Shown piece by piece: positions 1 to 7,280 of a stretch of DNA of 8,741 nt. The notes under the pieces are model-generated. The model was not told where the DNA came from. It ran no database searches and saw only the letters and a list, made by a program, of their open reading frames with translations. The position numbers were made by a program, and so were the translations under genes. The stretch is taken from NCBI GenBank assembly GCA_003447895.1, contig DLYC01000038.1:1-8741 (forward strand), read 5' to 3'. The stretch comes from Lachnospiraceae bacterium (GTDB taxonomy: Bacteria; Bacillota; Clostridia; Lachnospirales; Lachnospiraceae). Position 1 is the stretch's first letter, and each line of letters begins with the position of its first letter.

Positions 1-1239
1 CAGGGATGTCCCGTGAATATCGACATTCCCGGATTCATCATGAAGGTGAAAGAGAGCGATGTGAAGGGCGCCTACGATGTGATCGGAAAGTCCTCTTCGC
101 TCCCCGCGATCTGCGGCCGTGTCTGCCCGCAGGAGTCACAGTGCGAGGGCAAGTGCGTAAGAGGAATCAAGGGAGAACCCGTTTCCATCGGAAAGCTCGA
201 GAGATATGTCGCGGATACAGCCAGGGAGATGGGAATCAAGCCCCAGGGCGCCGAGAAGAAGAACGGCCACAAGGTAGCCGTGATCGGATCCGGCCCCGCA
301 GGACTTACCTGCGCCGGCGATCTGGCCAAGATGGGCTATGACGTGACGATCTTCGAGGCGCTCCACAAGGCAGGCGGCGTTCTGGTATACGGCATTCCCG
401 AGTTCCGTCTTCCCAAGGACGCAGTTGTCGAAAAGGAGATCGAGAACGTGAAATCCCTCGGCGTCAGGATCGAGACAGACTGTGTGGTCGGAAAGTCCGC
501 TACGATCGATGACCTCATGAAGAACGAGGGCTACGAAGCCGTCTTTATCGGCTCCGGCGCAGGCCTTCCCAAGTTCATGGGCATTCCCGGCGAGCAGTCC
601 ATGGGTGTCTTCTCCGCGAACGAGTACCTGACAAGAAGCAATCTGATGCAGGCGTTCTCGGAAAACTCCAGAACTCCCATTATGAGAGCCAAAAAGGCTG
701 TGATCGTCGGCGGCGGAAACGTCGCGATGGACGCTGCCAGAACGGCACTCCGTCTCGGAGCCGAGACCCACATCGTATACAGACGAAGCGAGGAAGAGCT
801 CCCCGCAAGACGGGAAGAAGTTCTTCACGCCAAGGAGGAAGGAATCATCTTCAATCTCCTCACAAATCCCGTGGAGATCCACGCCGACGAGAACGGCTGG
901 GTGAAGGGCATCACATGCCTTCGCATGGAGCTCGGAGAGCCCGATGCCTCCGGAAGACGCAGACCTGTGGAAATTCCCGGATCTGAGTTCTATACTGAGT
1001 GCGACGCAGTGATCATGTCACTGGGCACCTCCCCCAATCCCCTGATCTCCTCTACGACGAAGGGTCTTGAGGCGAACAGAAGAGGCTGCATCATAGCCGA
1101 CGAGGAGAAGGGGCAGACTTCCAAGGAAGGCGTATTCGCAGGCGGCGACGCAGTGACCGGCGCGGCCACCGTAATCCTGGCGATGGGTGCCGGAAAGGCA
1201 GCGGCCAAGGGTATTGACGAATACCTGTCCGCGAAGTAA
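1..1239 (+). CDS. gltA: NADPH-dependent glutamate synthase small-subunit-type flavoprotein (GltA/GltD or NfnB-like), 5'-partial
   Basis: This Fe-S/FAD/NADPH oxidoreductase either passes electrons from NADPH to glutamate synthesis or, as NfnB, takes part in ferredoxin:NADP bifurcation. The frame is open from base 1 and begins Q-G-C-P-V-N-I-D-I-P, an internal family motif, so the true start and roughly 50 residues lie left of the window. The GTG at 13 is only the Val of that motif. The visible 412 residues show N-terminal cluster cysteines at 3, 38, 42, 48 and 52. An FAD Rossmann motif GSGPAG follows at 96-101. The NADPH-binding motif GGGNVAMDAA is at 237-246, and a late GGD flavin motif is at 381-383. 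Total length would be about 460, normal for the clostridial single-chain family (TIGR01316). A terminator follows immediately. Codons look strongly biased (AAG, CCC, GGC/GGA), as in well-expressed genes. GltA versus NfnB cannot be decided without the upstream gene. Confidence 0.93.
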   Translation, partial: QGCPVNIDIPGFIMKVKESDVKGAYDVIGKSSSLPAICGRVCPQESQCEGKCVRGIKGEPVSIGKLERYVADTAREMGIKPQGAEKKNGHKVAVIGSGPAGLTCAGDLAKMGYDVTIFEALHKAGGVLVYGIPEFRLPKDAVVEKEIENVKSLGVRIETDCVVGKSATIDDLMKNEGYEAVFIGSGAGLPKFMGIPGEQSMGVFSANEYLTRSNLMQAFSENSRTPIMRAKKAVIVGGGNVAMDAARTALRLGAETHIVYRRSEEELPARREEVLHAKEEGIIFNLLTNPVEIHADENGWVKGITCLRMELGEPDASGRRRPVEIPGSEFYTECDAVIMSLGTSPNPLISSTTKGLEANRRGCIIADEEKGQTSKEGVFAGGDAVTGAATVILAMGAGKAAAKGIDEYLSAK

Positions 1240-1260
1240 TTTAGTAATAGCATTACAACG

Positions 1261-1300
1261 GGAGCACAGATCGCAGTGTAAGGCGTCTGTGCTCCTTTTT
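1261..1300 (+). terminator. Rho-independent terminator after the glutamate synthase gene
   Basis: A perfect 10-bp stem, GGAGCACAGA at 1261-1270 paired with TCTGTGCTCC at 1286-1295, encloses a 15-base loop and is followed directly by TTTTT at 1296-1300. It lies 21 bases after the TAA of the upstream gene. It separates that transcription unit from the phoH cluster. Confidence 0.9.
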
Positions 1301-1385
1301 AAAGCGGAGGCCGCATAAAGGCGCAGGAAGTGCCGCGTTCACGCGGGCGGCCGGAGGCGGGGGTCCGCAAAAAGAAAGGCAGCGA
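1301..1385 (+). other. GC-rich leader upstream of phoH, no clear promoter
   Basis: This 85-base stretch between the terminator and phoH holds three very short GC hairpins: GCGG/CCGC at 1304-1314, CCGCG-TTCA-CGCGG at 1333-1346, and GCGG-GGGT-CCGC at 1357-1368. The only AT-rich hexamer resembling a -10 box is CATAAA (1314-1319). It lacks a matching -35 at normal spacing, so I do not call a promoter. The phoH ribosome binding site GAAAGG is at 1374-1379, 6 bases before the ATG. Confidence 0.4.
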
Positions 1386-2372
1386 ATGACTCATATTCTG
1401 GATTTGGACATAGATGTTCAGAGAGACATATTTGGCAGCAAGGACAACTATATCAGAAAGATTGAAAAGGACCTGAAGGTGGCGGTAGTCGCAAGAGACG
1501 GCGTGATCAAGGTGACCGGCGAGGAAGCGGATGTGCGCAAAGCTGTCGGGATCATCGAGGAGCTGGCGGACTTATCCAGGGCCGGCGGGGAGATCATGGA
1601 CCAGAGCGTGGACTACGCGATCGAGATGAAGGACGAGGCGGAGCCCGGCATGCTGGCGGATTTTGACAAAGATATGATCTGCCACACTGTGAGCGGAAAG
1701 CCGGTAAAGCCCAAGACCCTGGGACAGAAGAAATATATTGATGCCATCCGGAACAACCTCATTGTGTTCGCGAACGGACCGGCGGGAACGGGCAAAACGT
1801 TCCTGGCTATGGCTATGGCGATCACGGCGTTCCAGAATAAAGAGGTGGAGAGGATCATCATGACAAGACCGGCCATTGAAGCCGGAGAGAAACTCGGGTT
1901 TCTGCCCGGAGACCTGCAGAGCAAGGTGGATCCCTATCTGCGCCCCCTGTATGACGCGCTTTACCAGATCATGGGTGCGGAGAACTTTAAGCGCAACATG
2001 GAGAACGGACTGATCGAAGTGGCGCCGCTTGCCTACATGCGCGGAAGAACCCTGGACAACGCCTATATCATCCTGGATGAGGCGCAGAACACGACGCCCG
2101 AACAGATGAAAATGTTCCTGACAAGGTTCGGGTTCGGCTCTCACGCGATCATCACGGGAGACGCGTCGCAGAAGGATCTGGCCCCCAGCGCGAGGTCCGG
2201 ACTTGACGTCGCCATGAAAGTTCTCAGGAATGTGGACGGGATCAGCTTTATCAATCTGACTGCCAAGGATGTCGTGAGACACCCTCTGGTGCAGAAAATT
2301 GTCAAGGCATACGAGGAGTATGAAAAACATGGCCGTTTTGAACACAGATATCCAAACAGAAGAAAAGTTTGA
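1386..2372 (+). CDS. phoH: PhoH-like ATPase (PhoH/YbeZ family)
   Basis: This is a cytoplasmic P-loop ATPase of the PhoH/YbeZ family, conserved beside YbeY and thought to act with it in RNA and rRNA metabolism. Its exact biochemical role is unsettled. The 328-residue product has normal family length. An N-terminal 60-70 residue segment (VAVVARDGVIKVTGEE, about 32-47) looks like the KH-like RNA-contact part. The ATPase core follows with Walker A GPAGTGKT at 131-138, the TRPAIEAGEKLGFLPGD motif at 160-176, Walker B ILDEAQN at 229-235, ITGDASQKDL at 256-265 and the basic VVRHPLVQKIV near 296-306. The ATG at 1386 is preceded by GAAAGG with 6-base spacing. The 3' end overlaps ybeY by 44 bases, implying translational coupling. 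It is likely the first gene of a five-gene operon. The family assignment is secure; the RNA-related role is inferred from the family and neighbour. Confidence 0.96.
   Translation: MTHILDLDIDVQRDIFGSKDNYIRKIEKDLKVAVVARDGVIKVTGEEADVRKAVGIIEELADLSRAGGEIMDQSVDYAIEMKDEAEPGMLADFDKDMICHTVSGKPVKPKTLGQKKYIDAIRNNLIVFANGPAGTGKTFLAMAMAITAFQNKEVERIIMTRPAIEAGEKLGFLPGDLQSKVDPYLRPLYDALYQIMGAENFKRNMENGLIEVAPLAYMRGRTLDNAYIILDEAQNTTPEQMKMFLTRFGFGSHAIITGDASQKDLAPSARSGLDVAMKVLRNVDGISFINLTAKDVVRHPLVQKIVKAYEEYEKHGRFEHRYPNRRKV
2313..2318 (+). promoter_or_regulatory. Ribosome binding site that sets the ybeY start
   Basis: GAGGAG lies inside the end of phoH. It sits 10 bases before the ATG at 2329 but only 1 base before the ATG at 2320. 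It therefore favours 2329 as the ybeY start and rejects both 2320 and the TTG at 2299. Confidence 0.6.
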
Positions 2373-2826
2373 TTTTTCGGCGGAGGAGACTGCGCTTTCG
2401 GTCTGCGAGGAGGTCCTTCGGCAGGAGCAGTTTCCGGAAGAAGCGGAGATCTCACTGGTCATCACCGATGAGGAGGAGATCCACAGGCTGAACCTTTCAT
2501 TTCGCGGGATCGACAGGCCGACGGATGTGCTCTCTTTCCCGGCGCTCGATTACGAGAGCCCCGCGGACTTTTCCTGTATCGACGAGACCTGCTTTGATCC
2601 CGACAATGACTGCGTCTTTCTGGGGGATATCGTGATCTGCGCTCAGAAAGTGCGGGAGCAGGCCGCGGAGTACGGACACAGTGAAAAAAGAGAGTTTGCC
2701 TTCCTCGTGGCACACAGTATGCTTCACCTTTGCGGCTATGACCATATGACGCCGGAAGAGGCGGCGGTCATGGAGGAGAGACAGGAGAGGGCGCTTCGCT
2801 CCCTTGGAATCAGCAGAGAACAGTGA
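2329..2826 (+). CDS. ybeY: Endoribonuclease YbeY (rRNA maturation factor)
   Basis: YbeY is a small zinc-dependent endoribonuclease needed in many bacteria for 16S rRNA 3'-end maturation and ribosome quality control. From the chosen ATG the product is 165 residues, typical for the family. The metal-binding signature H-x3-H-x5-H is intact: H129, H133 and H139 in HSMLHLCGYDH. Upstream lies the conserved substrate-groove segment NLSFRGIDRPTDVLSFP (55-71), with R59 the likely conserved arginine, and then GDIVIC at 99-104. Residues 72-97 form an acidic, cysteine-containing loop of the kind seen in clostridial homologues. The start at 2329 is preferred because GAGGAG is 10 bases upstream; ATG 2320 (3 residues longer) and TTG 2299 (10 longer) are possible but worse placed. 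It overlaps phoH by 44 bases, the classic phoH-ybeY arrangement. A flavoprotein gene follows after 18 bases. Confidence 0.95.
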   Translation: MAVLNTDIQTEEKFDFSAEETALSVCEEVLRQEQFPEEAEISLVITDEEEIHRLNLSFRGIDRPTDVLSFPALDYESPADFSCIDETCFDPDNDCVFLGDIVICAQKVREQAAEYGHSEKREFAFLVAHSMLHLCGYDHMTPEEAAVMEERQERALRSLGISREQ

Positions 2827-2844
2827 CAGGAGGGATACTGTCGA

Positions 2845-4194
2845 ATGGGCATAAAAGAAAGCGGTGACAGCTCCCGGGATATGGCGAAGACGGCGGCAGT
2901 CGCGGTGATCGGCGCGGGCGCGTCGGGCTGCATGGCCGCGGTCTCTGCGGCCGCCTTTCTGACGTCCTTTGCCGGCTCTGCGGGCGGAGAGACCGGTACA
3001 GGCGCGGGGAAGGATCTGTCTCAGGAGGTGCTTCTCATCGACGGAAATGACCGGGTCGGCCGAAAGATCTATGCCACCGGGAACGGCCGCTGCAACATTA
3101 CAAATCTCCATATGGACAAGGGGTGCTATCATGCAGGAGGCGGTGCAGATCTGTCCGCCTTTTTTGCGCGGTTCCCGGTGGAAGACCACATGCGCTTTTG
3201 GGAGAAAAACGGCATTTTCCTCCATGACAGGCAGGGCTACGTCTATCCGCGGACCGATCAGGCTTCGACGATCGCGGAGGGATTTGAGAAAATCCTGTGT
3301 AAGCTCCGGGTGAAGTTCATTCCCGGGGAGAGAGTCACCAAAATTCGCATCGCCGAGGGAAGAGAGGGCACCGTCTATCGGATCCGCACGGAAAGGGGCA
3401 CTCAATATTTTGCCCAAAAAGTGATCCTTGCAGGCGGCGGCGCGGCGGGACCGCAGTACGGATGCAGCGGGGATATGTACGGCTTTGCGAGGAAGTTCGG
3501 GCACACTGTCACAACGCCCCTTCCGGCCCTGGTCCGGCTGACCACGGAGGATCCGGCGGTCAGGGCGGCGGCAGGCGTCAGATGCAGCGCGTCGGTAACG
3601 ATTACCTGTGAAGGCACCGGAATCGGAACGGAGCAGGGAGAGATCCAGATCAACGAGAAGGGGATCTCGGGAATCCCGGTCATGCAGCTCTCCGGGGGCG
3701 CCGTGAGGGCGCTGGAGGAGGGCAGAAAAGTGGAGGCAGTCCTCGACTTTGTGCCGGACCTTGAAAAAGCGGAGTGGGAAGAAGAGAAGCGAAGAAGAAT
3801 GGAGGAGAGCCGGGGCTGCATGCTCAGCGAGTTCTTCCTCGGCCTTGTGAACCGGAAAGTGCTGGACATGGTCCTTCGAAGAAGAGGGCTTCAGGCGGAG
3901 AAAAAGGCCGCGAAGCTTTCGGAGAGAGAGCTTTTGGCCATTATGGAGGATCTTCGCGCGTTTCCGCTCGCGATCACGGGTGCAGGGACGTTTCGGGAGG
4001 CCCAGGTCACATCGGGCGGCGTGCCGCTCCGGGAACTGGATGAGAACCTTCAGTCGCTTCGAACTGCCGGCCTCTATATGGCCGGGGAACTTCTGGATGT
4101 GGACGGTCTCTGCGGAGGCTACAACCTCCAGTGGGCGGCGACCAGCGGATGGATCGCCGGAAGGAGCGCGGCGGAGTCCTCAGTCCGGCCGTAA
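2845..4194 (+). CDS. HI0933/YhiN (BaiN-like) family NAD(P)/FAD-dependent oxidoreductase
   Basis: This is a predicted cytoplasmic flavoprotein of the HI0933 family, whose members are annotated as NAD(P)/FAD-dependent oxidoreductases or BaiN-like. The physiological substrate is unknown for most of them, including this one. The 449-residue product shows the FAD Rossmann motif GAGASG at 23-28 and the family hallmark GRKIYATGNGRCNITN at 72-87. A mid-protein GGGAAGPQYGCSGDMYGFA segment follows. The C-terminal family block includes AQVTSGG and AGELLDVDGLCGGYNLQWA. Unusually, a Gly/Ala/Ser/Thr-rich stretch at about 40-60 separates the first Rossmann helix from the second strand (acid D66). The spacing is about 15-17 residues longer than I expect for this family. 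The ATG at 2845 has AGGAGGG at 2828-2834; the internal ATG at 2881 has no comparable site. It sits 18 bases after ybeY and 26 bases before another flavoprotein, so it is probably co-transcribed with both. Confidence 0.92.
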   Translation: MGIKESGDSSRDMAKTAAVAVIGAGASGCMAAVSAAAFLTSFAGSAGGETGTGAGKDLSQEVLLIDGNDRVGRKIYATGNGRCNITNLHMDKGCYHAGGGADLSAFFARFPVEDHMRFWEKNGIFLHDRQGYVYPRTDQASTIAEGFEKILCKLRVKFIPGERVTKIRIAEGREGTVYRIRTERGTQYFAQKVILAGGGAAGPQYGCSGDMYGFARKFGHTVTTPLPALVRLTTEDPAVRAAAGVRCSASVTITCEGTGIGTEQGEIQINEKGISGIPVMQLSGGAVRALEEGRKVEAVLDFVPDLEKAEWEEEKRRRMEESRGCMLSEFFLGLVNRKVLDMVLRRRGLQAEKKAAKLSERELLAIMEDLRAFPLAITGAGTFREAQVTSGGVPLRELDENLQSLRTAGLYMAGELLDVDGLCGGYNLQWAATSGWIAGRSAAESSVRP

Positions 4195-4220
4195 ACGTAC
4201 GAATAACAGAGGTAGAATTC

Positions 4221-5936
4221 ATGATCAGAATCTCCCAGCTAAAGATTCCCTGCGGTCACAGGGAAGGGGACCTGGAGAACAGGATCCGAAAGATATTAAG
4301 GATTCCGAACGGGAAGGCGCTGCAATTTGAGATCCGAAGGCATTCGGTGGACGCCAGGAAAAAGCCACAGCTGTTTGACATCTATACGGTCGATGTGGAC
4401 CTGGGGGAGGACCCCAAAGCGGAAAAAAAGCGCGTCGCGAAGCTTAAGAACAAAGAGATCGCGTTGGCCGCACCCACTGTATACAGCTTTCCTGAAGCGG
4501 GATCTGAAAAAATGGCAAAGAGGCCCGTGATCATCGGCGCGGGACCGGCCGGCCTTTTCTGTGCCCTGATGCTTGCGGAGCACGGATATCATCCGCTCCT
4601 TCTCGAGAGGGGAAAGCCGGTGGAGGAGAGGGACCGCGATATCCGAAACTATTGGAAGACCGGCGCACTGGACCCCTCTTCCAACGTGCAGTTCGGGGAA
4701 GGGGGCGCCGGCACCTTTTCCGACGGAAAGCTCAATACGCAGATCAATGACAAGACGGGAAGGAGCGACGAGGTCCTTCGCATTTTTACGCAGGCGGGCG
4801 CGCCGGAGGATATCCGGTACGAATCCAAACCGCACATAGGGACGGACAAGCTTATGGAAGTGATCCCGGCGATCCGGAACAGGATCCTGGAGGCGGGGGG
4901 CGACGTGAGATTTCGCGCCACGGTCACACGGCTGGAAGTCAGAGGAGGCGCTGTGAGCGCCGTGATCCTCGAAGACGGCTCCCGCGTCGAGACGGATCTC
5001 GTCGTCCTGGCACCCGGGCACAGCGCCAGGGATACGATCGAGGCGCTGTTTGAAGACGGGATCCCCATGGAGCAGAAGGCGTTTGCCGTGGGCCTTCGGG
5101 TGAGCCACCCGCAGAGCCTCATCGACAAGGCGCAGTACGGGATCTGTGACAGAGAACAGATGAAGCGGCTGGGCCTTTCCGCGGCCAGCTATAAGCTGAC
5201 GGCAAGGACCTCCTCCGGAAGGGGCGTGTACTCCTTCTGCATGTGTCCCGGCGGCTATATCGTGGATGCCTCCTCCGAGCCCGGGAGGATTGCGGTCAAC
5301 GGGATGAGCGAGCACGCGCGGGGGAGCCTCAGGGCCAACAGCGCGATCGTCTGCACGATAGGTCCCGAAGAATTCGGAGGAGACCACCCTCTGCAGGGGA
5401 TGTTTTTTCAAAGAGAGCTCGAAGAGAAGGCATATTCGATCGGAAAAGGCGCGGTCCCTGTCCAGAGCTTCCTCTCCCTGAAAGAAAAATTTGAAGAGCG
5501 CGTCGCGAAAGGATCCGGGGAGAACAGCATCGAAAGCGGGGAAGATCCCCGTCTTTACGGGCAGGATTTGTGCATCCGGGGAAACTGGACGGAGGCGGAT
5601 CTGAGCGGCCTTCTGCCTCCTGCACTCACCGGAGACTTTCTTGAGGGAATGGAGCAGTTTGACAGGCGGATCCCGGGATTTGCGGGTCCCGAGGCCGTCA
5701 CGGCAGGGGTCGAAGCGCGCACCTCTTCCCCGGTCCGGATCCCCAGAGGAGAGGACCTTCAGTCTCAGGTCAGGGGGCTGTATCCCTGCGGAGAGGGCGC
5801 CGGCTACGCAGGCGGCATTATGTCGGCGGCGATGGACGGAATCCGTGTAGCGGAGGCGATCCGCCGGCGCTTTGAAGTTCCCGATCCGGATACGGTCAGG
5901 GAGTGGAAGGAAAAAATACAGGCGGGCAGCAACTAA
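4221..5936 (+). CDS. COG2509-family FAD-dependent oxidoreductase
   Basis: This is a predicted FAD-dependent dehydrogenase of the uncharacterised COG2509 family; no substrate can be assigned from sequence. From ATG 4221 the product is 571 residues. About 100 N-terminal residues (MIRISQLKIPCG onward, basic, with a K/R-rich stretch near 67-77) precede the flavin core and form the family's own leading unit. The FAD motif GAGPAG is at 106-111, with the ribose-binding acid E129 in LLLER. The conserved QFGEGGAGTFSDGKL is at 157-171, and the C-terminal flavin-contact motif GEGAGYAGG is at 524-532. A GTG at 4131 would add 30 residues but overlaps the previous gene by 64 bases and gives an unrelated extension. 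ATG 4221 has AGAGG at 4208-4212 and begins at the family N-terminus. It is flanked by the HI0933-type flavoprotein (26 bases) and proA (37 bases). Confidence 0.92.
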   Translation: MIRISQLKIPCGHREGDLENRIRKILRIPNGKALQFEIRRHSVDARKKPQLFDIYTVDVDLGEDPKAEKKRVAKLKNKEIALAAPTVYSFPEAGSEKMAKRPVIIGAGPAGLFCALMLAEHGYHPLLLERGKPVEERDRDIRNYWKTGALDPSSNVQFGEGGAGTFSDGKLNTQINDKTGRSDEVLRIFTQAGAPEDIRYESKPHIGTDKLMEVIPAIRNRILEAGGDVRFRATVTRLEVRGGAVSAVILEDGSRVETDLVVLAPGHSARDTIEALFEDGIPMEQKAFAVGLRVSHPQSLIDKAQYGICDREQMKRLGLSAASYKLTARTSSGRGVYSFCMCPGGYIVDASSEPGRIAVNGMSEHARGSLRANSAIVCTIGPEEFGGDHPLQGMFFQRELEEKAYSIGKGAVPVQSFLSLKEKFEERVAKGSGENSIESGEDPRLYGQDLCIRGNWTEADLSGLLPPALTGDFLEGMEQFDRRIPGFAGPEAVTAGVEARTSSPVRIPRGEDLQSQVRGLYPCGEGAGYAGGIMSAAMDGIRVAEAIRRRFEVPDPDTVREWKEKIQAGSN

Positions 5937-5973
5937 GTAACCGATCGGATTTGTAACAGAGAGGAGACCGGAC

Positions 5974-7221
5974 ATGAGTATTGTTGAAAATCTTTGCAGG
6001 AAAGCCAGTGAAATCAAGTACGAGGTGCAAAAGCTCAGCACGAAAGCGAAGAATGAAGCGCTCCTGACAGCTGCGGATATGCTTGTCGGGAGAAAAGAGG
6101 AGATTCTTGCGGCGAACCTCAAAGACATAGAAGCCGGAAGAGCAGGCGGCATGTCCGAGGCTCTGATCGACAGGCTGACGCTGACGGCAGAGAGGATCGC
6201 GCAGATCGCCGAAGGACTTCGCCAGGTGGCGGACCTGCCGGACCCGGTGGGGGAAGTGATGGATGAATTTACGCGCCCCAACGGAATGAAGATCCGAAAG
6301 ATCCGCGTTCCCATGGGGGTGATCGGCGTCATCTACGAGTCCCGGCCCAATGTCACGGCGGATGCATTTGCCCTCTGCTTCAAGGCCGGGAGCGCAGTGA
6401 TCCTGAAGGGCGGAAGCGATGCGATCCATTCCAACATAGCGATCACGGATGCGTTGCGGGATGCCCTGAGTGACTGCGGGATCTGCCCGGACGCCGTACA
6501 GCTGATCGCCACTACGGACAGGGCGGCCACCAGGGAGCTTATGACAATGCGGCAGTATGTGGACGTATTGATCCCCCGGGGAGGCGCGGGGCTCATCCGG
6601 GCGGTCGTGGAGAACAGCAAAATCCCGGTCATTGAGACGGGGACGGGAAACTGCCACATCTATGTGGATAAGGACGCGGATCTTGACATGGCCATGAAGA
6701 TCCTTATAAACGCCAAGACACAGAGAATCGGCGTATGCAATGCGGCGGAATCCCTGGTGGTTCACAGGGAGGTACTGGACCGATTCCTCCCCATGCTGTC
6801 CGAGACGATGGAGGAGTACAGGGTGACCCTCAGGGCGGATGAGGAATCCCGTGCTTTTCTTCCCCGGGCGGAAGCGGCCACAGAGGAGGACTTTGGAAAA
6901 GAGTATCTCGCCCTCATGCTCTCCGTAAAGACTGTGGATTCCGTGGAAGAAGCAATTGAGCACATCAACCGGTATCACACCGGGCATTCCGACTGCATTG
7001 TCACAGAGAATCCGGAAGCTGCCGAAAAGTTCCTCCGGGAGATCGATTCCGCCTGCGTCTATGTCAATGTGTCCACGAGATTTACGGACGGCTTCGAATT
7101 CGGCTTCGGCGCGGAGATCGGCATCAGCACGCAGAAACTCCAGGCGAGGGGACCGATGGGATTAAGGGAGATCACTTCTTACAAGTACCTGATCTCCGGA
7201 GACGGACAGACGAGAGGCTGA
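5974..7221 (+). CDS. proA: Glutamate-5-semialdehyde dehydrogenase (gamma-glutamyl phosphate reductase)
   Basis: ProA reduces gamma-glutamyl phosphate to glutamate-5-semialdehyde with NADPH, the second step of proline synthesis from glutamate, in the cytoplasm. The 415-residue length is typical. The sequence carries the aldehyde-dehydrogenase-like fold motifs [18 protein letters not shown] (113-130), LKGGSDA (144-150) and [17 protein letters not shown] (221-237). It also has [10 protein letters not shown] with the predicted catalytic Cys255, and the C-terminal block [21 protein letters not shown] (377-396, allowing for indexing). The ProA signature near 321-342 reads YHTGHSD, with His335 where Gly or Ser is usual. 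The start is firm: GAGGAG at 5961-5966 lies 7 bases before the ATG. No proB adjoins it on either side in this window; glutamate 5-kinase must be elsewhere. It is the last gene of the forward run, followed by a strong hairpin. Confidence 0.97.
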   Translation: MSIVENLCRKASEIKYEVQKLSTKAKNEALLTAADMLVGRKEEILAANLKDIEAGRAGGMSEALIDRLTLTAERIAQIAEGLRQVADLPDPVGEVMDEFTRPNGMKIRKIRVPMGVIGVIYESRPNVTADAFALCFKAGSAVILKGGSDAIHSNIAITDALRDALSDCGICPDAVQLIATTDRAATRELMTMRQYVDVLIPRGGAGLIRAVVENSKIPVIETGTGNCHIYVDKDADLDMAMKILINAKTQRIGVCNAAESLVVHREVLDRFLPMLSETMEEYRVTLRADEESRAFLPRAEAATEEDFGKEYLALMLSVKTVDSVEEAIEHINRYHTGHSDCIVTENPEAAEKFLREIDSACVYVNVSTRFTDGFEFGFGAEIGISTQKLQARGPMGLREITSYKYLISGDGQTRG

Positions 7222-7280
7222 AGGAAAGGATCGTGAGGAGGGACGCTGCGCGGCGCCCGCGTGATCGGGTAAGAAACTAA

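Noticed and set aside
13..15. GTG as start of the glutamate synthase-type gene
   Set aside because: It encodes the Val of the internal Q-G-C-P-V-N-I-D-I-P motif, and the frame is open to base 1, so the gene starts upstream of the window.
1572..2465. Minus-strand open frame opposite phoH
   Set aside because: Antisense shadow of the PhoH coding sequence with no recognisable motifs.
2497..3504. Minus-strand open frame spanning ybeY and the HI0933-type gene
   Set aside because: It crosses two real genes on the opposite strand and shows no domain or plausible ribosome binding context.
4131..4220. GTG at 4131 as the start of the COG2509 gene
   Set aside because: It would overlap the previous gene deeply and add unrelated residues; ATG 4221 has a good ribosome binding site and matches the expected N-terminus.
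4296..6332. Very long open frame on the minus strand opposite the COG2509 flavoprotein and the start of proA
   Set aside because: It is antisense to two genes with strong family motifs, contains no recognisable domain, and is rich in Arg/Pro/His as expected for the reverse reading of GC-rich coding sequence.
5896..6987. Minus-strand open frame opposite proA
   Set aside because: Shadow of proA; no motif, and composition typical of an antisense reading.
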